A stretch of 64,000 nt of DNA from Annulohypoxylon bovei var. microspora (lineage: Eukaryota; Ascomycota; Sordariomycetes; Xylariales; Hypoxylaceae). The stretch lies in the NCBI GenBank assembly GCA_022836615.1, contig MU405256.1, positions 206,632-270,631 on the forward strand, written 5' to 3'. The notes under the pieces were generated by a model. It was not told the origin of the DNA. It saw only the letters and a program-made list of their open reading frames with translations, and did no database searches. A program made the translations under genes and the position numbers. Of this stretch, positions 10,046 through 21,700 are shown piece by piece (position 1 is the stretch's first letter; each line of letters starts with the position of its first letter).

Positions 10046-11941
10046 GGCGCCGGCCGAAGTTGGAATAGCTTAAAAAAAGAGTTCGGCTGCTGGCTCATCC
10101 GTCAGATGAGGGCCGACTGATACAGACCGACGATGATCTTTAGATCTGAAGCTTGTTCTACACGCGCTCACGCCGGGACCCATAATTGGAATATGAAGAA
10201 TACATACCTACTCAGCCGGACAAGAAAGCCTTGTCGGTATCACAAGCAAAGTGCTATGAGCTACGTAATACTCGACTGATTCTATCCGGGCTCGCTTCTT
10301 AAAATATCGAAAGGGAGGCTGTGATTGGTATCTCACGCCTGCTTAAGGTTTTTCGTTGGAAAGAGTTGAGCTTATTATTACATTACCATCGGTTACACGG
10401 CAGTTAGGATGCCCAGACATGACGGACTGGTGTTAGCCCCCCCTATGTGCCCCCTAGATATTTGTCCTAGGGCTTTGGGTGCCGGGTGTTGGGGGCGGGC
10501 TAGCAATATTAACTCTATGTGACGAAGGATTCGATAGGGATGAGGGGGCTAAGGGGGGGATTATGGGGGTTATGTCAAATGCATGTGGTCTAATTCGGCT
10601 CTACTTTGAGATTATTCGCTTATTGTATATCCTTAGAGGATAGTCGAAAGCGCCGAATAAGGCTAAGTACCCAGGTATTCAACGCACTGTAAACTTGTGA
10701 CAAGCCATATACAGAATCATACAGGATCAGGAAAGGAGTCAGCGATCGAATCTGTCGATTTCTTGATTAGGTAGCTGCAAATAGTTAGCTCTGATTTTGC
10801 GCATAAGGTTATTCCTTGAGCTCTTTCCCCGTTTACTCGGGTAGCTTACCCGGGGAGCTGGTCGGGACACTGCCTAATCACGTCGATCCACTAAATTCAA
10901 TGCTCGTTACAGTACCGGTAGGTAACTGTTAACTGTTATGTAACTGCTAAAGATTAAAGATACTTATATACTTTTTAAGGTTCGTATAACTTGAAGTGTA
11001 CAAAGTACTATGTACAATACTTTCCTAGATGGGCAGGATGGGGTCGGTGTCTGAGTGTCTCAGGGCTTAAGTAGCTACAGCCCGGTATGGGATGGGATGT
11101 AGCTGGAAACCGTCCCTCATTTGTAAGGCATAAGGCAGGCACAAGACAGAAGAGAGAGAGGAAACAGCCCCACTACTGCGCGCCTCTCAATGTATGAGGT
11201 AGGTGCTCCAGAATCTTTCCTTTCCTTTCCCTTTCCTTTCAAGTTTTTTCTCTCTTCCTCTCCCCATGTCATTTCGTCTACCTAGTTATCAATGATGGGG
11301 GGATAGGTAGCCTTGTTTACGTAGTTGTCTTTTTCTCTCTCATAACTCACTCACTCCACCCTCCACCCCCGACTCGCTAGATACCCTGCGATTATTCGTG
11401 GGTGTTCCCGACATGCAGCAGCAGTATCAGCAGCGAAGGTGGTCATATAACTCTGCCGCTTTCATCCATGGACGTTAATTGCATGCAAGGGAGCCCACGG
11501 GATCGGTACCTATATTACTACCCCCCTTCGACGTACAGAATCCACCGAATCCACCTGGGTTGTCCCAATACCGCAGAGACGTATATCCAGATGCCGGCGC
11601 TGATCGGGTTCTGATCTGATGCCATATAATAGAGCAAGCTCACCACACCTTAAGAACAACTCATTTACGCCCGTATCTTTACCATATTGTATCGAAGAGA
11701 ATCCTGCGAATACCCATCAAGCGAAAGAACAAAATAAGTTGGTCCAGGCGCCCAATTAGCCAATACCAATATCCCCGACGCTTTGGGTGAGATCTGACAT
11801 GAAATCTGGGGGGCTAGATGGACCTATGAGATCGAGGCGACGATCCACCAGGCGGCGTCGGCGCATTAGTAGGGCTCGTAAAGTCCTGAACAACCCCGAA
11901 GAATTCCGGTCGCTACTCTACCACAGCACCGCTCCTTAACC
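10046..11941. other. Intergenic, 1.9 kb, no supported gene
   Basis: This lies between two same-strand genes. It contains a G/C-homopolymer-rich patch at about 10430-10570 (runs of C7 and G7), a TTTCC pyrimidine tract at 11216-11245, and CT-rich sequence up to 11400 that may be the transcription-factor promoter. The + frame at 11402-11614 has no coding signal. Confidence 0.5.
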
Positions 11942-14770
11942 ATGGAACAAACCGACCACGTGGCCGGCTTAGACCCGGAAGCTCATTCGCGGTCCGCCTG
12001 GCAGACGAAGCCTATCCGCCGGCGCAATCGCATGATTAATAGGTGAGATATGTTCCGCTACCATGTATCTAGACCGGGAATAAATGAAAACCCACGAGAC
12101 GGCTATACGCATTTTTATCTCCAGCTTATCTAATATCATCATCCTTCTCCTCGTTGATACAAAGTACCGAAGCTAACTCCTAAGCGCGGAGAGTGCTTTA
12201 GAAACAATAGTCGATTTCCCGGTACCTAGGTCTAGACCTTTCCGGTAGATCGATGTTTTGTTTCTTTGCGCCCCGTTCGTAAAGTTGTTTAGAATGTCGA
12301 AGAAGAAAATTAAAGTGCTCCAAGACAAGCCCTTCATGCACAAACTGCATCAAGGCCGGCCGGGACTGTCTGTATATAGGCCCCCGCTTAGATGAGGCCA
12401 GTCAGATGCGCCTGGCTGAAATTAAGGAGAAGCAAGGAACCCTTGAGCGAGAGCTCGAGCGGGATGTCGCGAAGTCTACGACTTCGAAGAACACATTACA
12501 ACAACGCATCCTAGCCGATGATATTGTAGGCGACTTCGATGAGGAGCGTGACCTGGAGGCCACACCCCTCGCAACATTAGACGTGACTTACGAGGACGAT
12601 GTCGACGGGGCAGGCGATATGATCGACCTGGGGATCCAGATAGGGAAAATGCGCATTACTGAAAGGATAGGTGGACTGTCACGACCTAGGATATCGGAAG
12701 AGGTATGAAATGGACTATGAATCATGGGCAAGACCTCCCTACTCACAAGATGAACTACAGATAGCGGCAGGTATATCAGGGTCACAACCTCCGGGCCCAC
12801 AACCTCCTTCACATGGAGGCCAGACACCTGGAATTGACGACCTACCCGACTTCCTCAAGCCGGGAGATCAATACATCGTGCCAACTAGTGGGTTCTTCTT
12901 TGGTCAGTTAGGGGAACCGCCAACCATCCTCCAGTTCTTGCCATATAGGACCGCCGCAGATCGGCTGATGAAACAGTACTTCATTTCCGTTCACCCAATT
13001 GCTCCTTGCGCCCACCGACCATCGTTAGAAGCTATTTACACGACTTTCTGGGAAGAGATAAACGCAGGGTTTGAACCCCGACCTTCGATGCAAGCCATGA
13101 TATTTGGGGCTATGTTCAGTGGTGCTGTCAGTATAGATGAGAACACCGTGTTTCCTGAGTTGGCTGGGTATCCAAGAGCGAACTGGGTTGCCAGCCTCAA
13201 ACTGGGTACCGAGACCGCCCTCAGTAAAGCAAACTTTCTGCGTACTACTAAGGTGGAAACGATGCAGGCGTTTATTATGTACATGGTGAGTCAAGCCACC
13301 CCTGAATACGCTACAGTACTAACTTGGCGAAAGATTCCCTTGTGTAGAGGTGAGGTATCGAGAGCCCATTCGGTACTCGTCGGTGCTGCAGCACGGATGG
13401 CTGAGTGCATGGGTTTACACCGTGACGGAGATGCATATGGTCTCACGCCCCTCGAAACGCATGTTCGTCGTTTGATATGGCACCAACTATGCTTCCTTGA
13501 TATTCGGACTTGTGAAGCTCAGGGGCCAAAGCCAGTTATCAGGAGAGATGACTACGATACAAAGTTACCTATAAATTGCAACGAAGATGAACTTACGCAC
13601 GCAGTTTCACCGCCGGAGGCGTCAGATGAGTGGACTACTAACACACTTACTTTAATTCGGTTTGAGATTAACGAGATGATGCGTATTATATGGATCGATA
13701 GACGGAGGCTTGAGACCCACCGGACCACGCTGACAGCCGTGCTCACTAAAATCGAAAATTTCCGTAGGAGAATGTCAGAGAAATACGACCACCTCCTGGA
13801 TGTTACACAGCCTATACAAAGATACGCCAAATGCGTCATGTATTTATTGACATATCGCCTACACGTCATGGTCCTTCACCCCTACCACTCTAACGCCGCC
13901 AACCCGATGCCTCCACGGCTAAACCAACTCCTCATCACATCCGGCATTATGATCGTCGAGCTTGCGATTCAACTCGAGACCAATCCAATTTTTCACGAAT
14001 GGGCATGGTATCTGGGTGCCTTCTTCCAATACCAGGTTGCGCTGTTGCTAGCAACTGAGGTTTACTTTCGCCCACAGTCTCGCGAGGCAGATCGGATATG
14101 GTCATGCTTAGACTACGTCTTCAGCATGGACCGAAGACTACCGCCCGAAGCCAAGGCTATACAACTTCTTTCGGAAATACAGGGCAAGACAGCGGTATAT
14201 ATGCGCATGCGGAAGATGCGTGGGCCAACAAGTCTCTCGCGGGCCGCGCCCGGGCAAAACGCCGTTGCAGGAACCGGGAAATCGGCCCCGGCTGTGCAGA
14301 ATCATAGTCGACAGCCGCCTATGGGAATACCACACGACGTGCCCAAGGTTGAGCCGGGGTATACTCCTCCACTTCCTCCCGGCCCCCCAGTACCACAGCC
14401 GCAAATGGTTTTTGCTGGTGTTTCTGACGGGCAAGTGTTATGGAGCTTACCGCCGAATCACTCGAGCCCGGGAAGTAGTGAATCGTCGAACGCAGATCAA
14501 GGGGGGCAGAGAGTTGCTATGTCGGCGGTAAGGGGAGGGACGGGAACGGCGCAGGGTAGTATCATGGATACTATTGATTGGGTATGTTCCTCGATATTTT
14601 GAATAACCTTTCTTTTGTCGTGTCTATAGCAATATCTAGTTTGACTTGTATGCTTACCTCAGATCTAGGATACCATCAACAATCTCTTTCCCAACGATCC
14701 GCAAACGGGCGGGCTGAGTATACATGGGTTTCACGATCCCAATTTCACCATTGCGAGTTGGAGTGGTTAA
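11942..14770 (+). CDS. Zn2Cys6 fungal-specific transcription factor
   Basis: Five exons (11942-12042, 12285-12702, 12761-13285, 13334-14581, 14669-14770) give 797 residues. Exons 1 and 2 join inside the zinc cluster, giving Cys 35, 38, 45, 52, 55 and 62 (C-x2-C-x6-C-x6-C-x2-C-x6-C), preceded by a basic KPIRRRNR stretch and followed by a Glu-rich coiled coil (residues 73-95). Exons 3-4 hold the fungal_trans middle homology region: LMKQYFISVHPIAPCAHRPS, then EVSRAHSVLVGAAARMAECMGLHRDGD, then RRLIWHQLCFLDIRTCEAQG. The last exon encodes a hydrophobic/aromatic tail ending TIASWSG. The 48-bp intron 13286-13333 has a GTGAGT donor and a perfect TACTAAC branch site; because it is a multiple of three without a stop, the frame reads through it. 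Such proteins are nuclear activators or repressors binding CGG-type sites. Its targets are unknown. Confidence 0.92.
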
Positions 14771-15702
14771 AAAGATAAGATATCAAGCGGGTTTATTTCG
14801 GTTCCATCTCAACTCAAAAAATTTAGACGACGATATGAAGCAATTCGCGATAAGGATTTGAGCACGATGATCTGTATATGGGTAGAAAAGGTACGAAGTA
14901 TAACGAGACACGGAGACGAAGGAATATATACCACTATAAAATTCTGACATTCGTTTGTTGTTAAGTCCGTATTACTAGTATTTACCTGACTTCGACTTTA
15001 TAAAAGACCTTGGAGGCAACTATATCGTAGCTACCTAAGCTCCAGAATGAATGTTATGTCATGGCTAGATGGGAACCCTTAAATATCTACGCACGGTCAC
15101 AAGGAGCACATCACATTAGAGCAAGAAAGTAAGCATATGAGTAATAATAATAAATTTGGGTTTTGTATAACTACACGTTCATCGAAACGAACAAGGAAAA
15201 ATATTCTTAGGTCATGAGTCGTTAGCCGTGCTGCACATCCCGTTTCCCATCCCCCTCATTTTTCCCGCGACATAAGGCGGGAGGCGAGGGGGAAAATTCC
15301 GACGTAGAAAAATCGTTCATTTGGGTATGATCGAAAGATGAGATGCGACGTGATCGTGGTCATCAAGAGTGGAAAAAATGGTTACCAATCCATGCAGTCG
15401 AGTGTAATGAGTCCAGTCAAGTAAAAAAAAAAACGCCGGCCAGGTATAATCGTCAACCTTCCATAAGACCCCGATGAATTCTTTTTTGCAAGGCCAAACA
15501 ATAAAACAAAAAGAGAAAAAAAAAATATGGTTCCGATGTGCCGGTTCCGCCTTTACCGCCTCATTAATGCGTACGTATTTACTACACCGTCACCTGGCCC
15601 CTGTCCTGCCTTGCCTTCCCCGGGCTTTCTTTTATTACTCCCCTCCGCGGCGTCCCCTTGCCGCTTCTTTCCTCTGTTGTTCCGCGAGGACGACGCCATC
15701 CT
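14771..15702. other. Convergent intergenic region, 0.9 kb
   Basis: This lies between the ends of the transcription factor (+) and leashin (-), so it should contain both 3' untranslated regions. It is AT-rich with A-runs at 15423-15432 and near 15520; no gene is supported. Confidence 0.5.
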
Positions 15703-18700
15703 CTAGATGTAATCCCTCTCGTGGGGCGGTGTCGGCATGGGCAACGGCGCGTCCTGCATTTGGACGCTCACCGAGCTCTGACCCGCCACGGACATGGAGG
15801 GAGTAGCGCCCCTGCTAAGTGGCACTCCGCCCGCGTCGCTCGAAGGCGTCACCATGCGAGCGGGAGCATGGCCCGCGGGCTTCGCGACGAGCACCTGCGC
15901 GGGACATATGACGATCTCCTCGTCGCCAACGCCGTTGTCGTCTCCCTTTTTGACAACGAGCGGGAATAGTACTGTGCGGACGACGGCACCGTCGGCCGCG
16001 TACTGATCGTTTGATTTTTTGTCGCCAGACCTTTCGTTCATGAGGGCCGCGTTGAAAGAGACGGTTCTTGCCAGGTCGCCGTTGGCATCGTACTCGGGCT
16101 GCAGTGGCGGCAGCATCATGTACTCGGCGCGCTGGGTACGCATTTCGATCGACAGATCGACCGCCTCACGCATGACGCGGCGTAGTTGTGATTGGATCTG
16201 AGCCTCGAGGTTGGAGGGCGGCGGTAGGATCATGCATAGCGTCTGGAAGATGGCCTGTACGACGGCTTCGGTATCTTGGTTGCGTTGGTCGCCGAACGCT
16301 GGCCTCTTAGACAGTAGCGTCAGCGTCACGGCACGCCATTGTCGGACAGCCTGGGGCGGCCCGACTTCTTGTAGAAGTTTCTCGAGAGACTTGAGCTTCT
16401 GTCTCTGCTCCCGGTCCATGCCGAAGAGATAACGCGTGAACACAAACTCCCAAATCATGTTCATAGTCATCGACATAAAGATGTCGCGACGCCTCACACG
16501 GTCGCCGAGGTAGCTATCTACATCGGAGCCATCTAGGACCGAGTTGTCTAATCGATCGATGATCTTCTCATCATTGATTTCACTTGTCAAACGACAAGCA
16601 CGCATGTCGGAGAATTTTGAGAAGCGAAGGACCCATTGTTGCACGTGGGAACATAATTGTTGGCAACGATGATCAAAGTGATCCTCGTCTTTAAGGCGGA
16701 GAAACTCAGCATCAGGTGGCTTCGTAGCCAAAATTTGTTGTTGCATCTCCCTGACCTGCTCTTTAGTAGCCTCGAGCTGAGCGCGAAGCTCTTGGATCTC
16801 TGCGTCTTTTTGTTCTAGTGTTCTAGTGAATCGGTCTTGAGCGAAACGTTGTTCTTCGAGTTGTTTAGATGTAGATGCATGTCGTGACTCGAGTTGGCCG
16901 TACTTCTCGTTATGTTGGAGAGCGAGGACATTGTTAGCGCTATGCAGACCTTCGTTGATCTCGGTCAATCGTGTGACTTCTTTGCGTAGCCATTCGAGCG
17001 ATGCTTTGAGACTTTCGATTTCGGCATCGCGTTCGGTGATGGCGGAGACGGCCTGATTGTTGATATTGTGCTCCGCGTGTATTTTTGCGTCGGCAAGCGC
17101 GCGATTTTCCGCTATTAGCTGTTCTACTCTGGATTCGAGCTCTAATACCTGCATGCTCTGTCGACGTCGCATGCTTTGTGGCCTCGTTGGGGACCGTGGG
17201 GATCCAATACGGCCCTCGCCATAGCCATCCTGCAGATGGGTGTTAGCAAATAGAATGGTCCCCATCTCATCATTGGTGTTTAATGAAGGGAATATAGAGA
17301 TGAAAGATGCGGTATAAACATAATTACTTACATATACGTCGGTCATGTCCTTGGCTCGGACACGGCCTTCGTTAGCTATGGGTATTGTACTTTGGTTCTG
17401 GTTCGAGTGGAGATTTTCTCGATTTTCTCTCGCCTCATCATTATTCGGGAGGTTGGAGCTTAGCGATCTCAAGTCACCGCTCATTCGCCTATCCACTCGT
17501 CTAAGAAGCGGTGGGGTATTATTGCCTGATCTGAAAGCAGGGCTGCCTGGACTTTCAGGCCGAAACCGAAGCGGGTCTGGTGTTCGTGTCCTATTAAATC
17601 GGGAAATGCTCATATTGGACGCAGATCGTCTAGGTTGAGGTAAGCCCTCCGTCCGAGGCGTCGTTGAACGACTTATATTTTCCGATACGCTTCTTTGCTG
17701 TCCTACATCGCCGTAGCCTTTTGATGAAGAACGTGATGATGATGATGATGGTAATTTCTTGGGATCCGTGGCGACTTGCACACCATCTTCCTGACTGCGC
17801 GTGACTGGTGTCTCTAATTTTGGTGTATCGCTTCCTAGCCCTAACTTTTTACTTCTCTTCTCGTTAGGCTGAGGAGTTCGAACTGCGCTGCCCTGTTCCT
17901 CTTCCGGTAACTCCCCTGTTTTTTTGGGTGCGCCATCGGTCCAGTCGCGCAGATGCACACCGCTATCCCGGAGGGTTGAGTCGACTAGACTACGCCGTTT
18001 TGGATGCGGGGAATCCGTTGAGAACCCACTGTCTCTGTTTGGCTCTATAGTAATTGAGGACCTTTTAGGTCCGTCGCGCGCTTGGCTTCCTCGTTCTTTC
18101 TCTAAATCTTCGCGTGTTTCTTCTTCCACTGGTGGAAGGACGCGAGGAGAGTTACGACCAGAACTCGAAAAGTCTAGATTCGGTCTAGGACTGAGAGACT
18201 TTAGCAAAGCCTCGTCAACCTTGTACTCTTTTGCCGACTTGGGAGCCTCATCGATATTTTCCGACGTGTCCAGGTCATCTATGTTTTTTATGATTTCAGA
18301 AGTTGGTGGTTCTCTTGGTGTTGCAATCTCCTGACTAGAGTCACGAGGTTCAGGTAAGTCACGTTGCACCTCTCTTCCTACTACCGGACTCTCGATATTC
18401 TCTGGAAAACTGTCTTGTCGCGGTAGATCACCCGGTAGCTGTGGCTGTGTCTCTAAAGGTTCAGAGGATGGTATTCTGGTATCCTCCTTTGCCTCTGCGC
18501 TTGGCCTGGTGTCTAGCCGTCCGCCTTCTTCCAGTATCTTGTGCTCAGAGCTCTCACGAAGCGTTAAGTCGTCAAGCATGTCTTCTGTGATTGATGGCTT
18601 CTTGTCAACATGCTTCTGTTGTTTCTTTCCCTTATTGTCCCTTATAGAATCATTGGATTTCTCAGTTAGAAGCGAAACACCTCCAGTTGGGAAAGTGGCG

Positions 18701-21700
18701 GACACATCCTCGGTACTAGATCCCGGGTCTTTCAGCGCCTCCACTTGCTTTCTGGATGATTTAGGGCGGGATTCCATGAGAGTCGCCGCGATCTCCCGTG
18801 CTGATGGAGCCGCATTGCGAGCTGGGCTTGGCTCCCTGGCTATTTCAGGTGTGGTCGGTTGCGTCTTCTCTTCTACTTGCTCGGGTTGTTGTTGACTAGG
18901 CTGCGGCTCTAAGTGTGACGTAGAAGTGTCTTCATCCAGCGTGATTTGTGCACCACCAGCTACGCTCTCAGCATTGTCCTCAAGTTTGTTTTCGTCTGTC
19001 TGAATCTCATTTATAGACCGTCCTTCAAAGTACGAAGCGGCAATTTCTCGTTGCGGCGTAATTGCCGGGAGAAGACCGGCATTGCTAATTTGCTCGATTA
19101 ATTTGTCCTCTTCCATTGTAGCGTGCTTATCACCTATTGAAACTGGCTGAGATTCGAGATAGGAGGCGGCAATCTCCCGGGATGGAGTAATGTCCTGTTG
19201 AAAAACATCGCCGTTTTTGGCCCCTGTCATATGCTGATCCAGAGGTTGCAACAATTCGGGAACTTCGTCAGTTGAACTCTCAAAATTCTGAAGAGGAATA
19301 TCGGGTTGTGCTGAAAGAGGCTTAGAGACCATAGCGTCGTCGCTAGACAAATGGGTTTTAGCTTTCTTGCCTGGCTGTGGCGACTGGTCGAATGGGCGGT
19401 CGTGTTCCACATGGCTACTCAGTTGGGCCGGTGAAAGATCAACATCGATCATAGGTGTCGCTGTCGTCAAGGGGGTACGAGGAGGTGAGACCGGGGCCGA
19501 TAACTCAACGTGGCCTTGAATATCTTGGGCGGGTTCGTTAGCAGGTGCTTCATCACGTTGCGCACGATGCTCATCCTCTGTGGGCGTGGCTAATTGATTA
19601 TTTTCCGAATCTGCTATGGTCTCCTTGACAAGGTGACTGATATTGAAGTCCTCAGCATTTTCATCTTGGTTTTCCGGATGGGGGGAAGGCTCCTCTTGGA
19701 TGTCCTTTGTAGAACTCTGCCCTTCGACTTCTAAGATTTCTTCTTGAGTCAGTTCTCCGGGGGCGTTCTCTTCTGTTGTTGTATTCCAAGGCGCGTTGGC
19801 TGGTACACCTTCCATGGACCCCATAGGGGTGGAAGTGCCCGATGCTTTACGGCGTTTCTTGTCCTTTTTGGACTTTGCTGGGGATTCTGGCCACTCACCC
19901 TCGTTCGCTTTAGTTTCCACCGGCTCCCGACTCAAAGGTTCGGCTGTGTTTGTCGTGCTTGACTCACCACCTGGAATTGTCTCCTGGTTGGACGGCGTTT
20001 GGGTCCCTGAGACTGGCTCTGACTCAGCTTGAACGCTCGCTCTCTTCTTTTTCTTGTCCTTCTTCGACTTCTTGCGAGAGATTGGAGAAGGCTGGGGTTC
20101 TGGCTCTTTTGGTACGGTAGCGTCGGGTTTTTCATGTTGGTTAGCTGGAAGTTGTTCTTGCTGCTGGATATCTTTTGTCTCAGGTATCTTGCTAGACTCT
20201 GGAATATCACTGGGTTCTACTTGCTGCTGCTCTTCTACAACCAAGGGTTCTCTGCTCGTCGCTATCTCACCCTGATTTTTAGATTCCGATAAATCCCGAG
20301 ATATTGAGTCGGAAGGTGAGACCTCCTGATTGTCTAATTTAGGAGTAGTCAAAGACTCGGTTTCCTCTTCCCCTTGTTCAAGAACCTTCATAGGAAGTCC
20401 AGTCGTGTCGTTTAATCGCTCTTGTGGAACCTCGATGGCAATGGCATCGGCAGTGGTATCGGCAATATCGCCTATAGGCGTGTCCTTTGCAACATTGTCC
20501 GATTCAGGGGAGACAATCAAATCTTGTTCGGGGTTGGGAAGGCCTTGTTCTTGATCCACAGGCTTGCTAGTGTCCTCTTCAAGATGTTCGGTAACATTTA
20601 CAACGTGATCTTTGTCGATGCGGGTAGAGGGTTCGAGTATCGTAGAAATGTTGGTATCCTGAGATTTTGATTTGTCCTCTTCGTTTATAGGGAGATCCAA
20701 TTCTTGCTTAGACTCAATATGCTCCACGAGTTGATTTGACGAGTCTATAGACTTATCCATGGGTATGTCCTTCGCCACATTTTCCGATTCAGGAGAGATA
20801 GTCAGATCTTGCTCAGACTTAGAAAGGCTTTGTTCTTGATTAGTAGGTATGGTAGTTTCCCCTTCAATATTTTCGATTACATCTACAACGTGATCTTTTT
20901 TGTGGAGATGAGTAGGTGGTTCAGCTTCGACTACTGGCGGCTGAAGGTTCTCTCCTTGAAGGTCTTCCGATATAGTGTCTGTTATAGGAAGATCAACCTC
21001 TGAGATGAGTTTCATTGGCTCTGTAGGTTGTTCTGCGGGTTGCTCCGAGGGTTGCTCCGTGGGTTGTTCCATGGGTTGTTCCATGGGTTGCTCTATGTGA
21101 CTTGACCCTGCTTCAGTACCTGCAGGCCCAGCTAGCTCATTCTCGGTCTGCAAATCACGTTGAGGCTCGGATTCAATGGTCGATTCGGCCAACTTCTTAG
21201 CTTTCCGCCTCTCCTTTTTAGATTTTTTGTCGGTGACAACTTCGGGGAGAACTTCAGGGAGAACTTCAGGTATCTCCTCCTTGACGGACATTGGCTCTTC
21301 GAGAATCGGTTCGCTCTCAGGTTGGTCCATGGGCTTCTGCACAGGAGCCTCTGCGGGCGGCATAGGCTGTGTTTGAGGCTCCTGTTCTTGGGGTTCCGCA
21401 GGGGTTGCGGTGCCCGACTCAAGCTCCAGGTCCACTTGGCTTGCCCGCTTCTTCTTTTTCTTGGACTTCTTCTTAGGCGTAGATACCTCAGGCAATGTGT
21501 CTTCTGGGCGTGTAGTATCCGTGACGGTCGTCGGAGTGTCCACGACAATCGGCTGACTGTCAACTTCTGGTTCTCTCGACTGACCATCTTCAACACCGGT
21601 AGGTGCAATAGAAGTTGGTTCGTCAACTTGAGGTATCACTACAACATCAGCCTCTGTCTGAGCTTCCGCGGGCTGTTCTGTCTCGTCTCGTGGCTGGATG

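Noticed and set aside
10430..10570. Possible inverted repeat of TTAGCCCCC / GGGGGCTAA
   Set aside because: Only about nine bases pair, and the flanks of C and G runs make a chance match likely; no target duplication seen.
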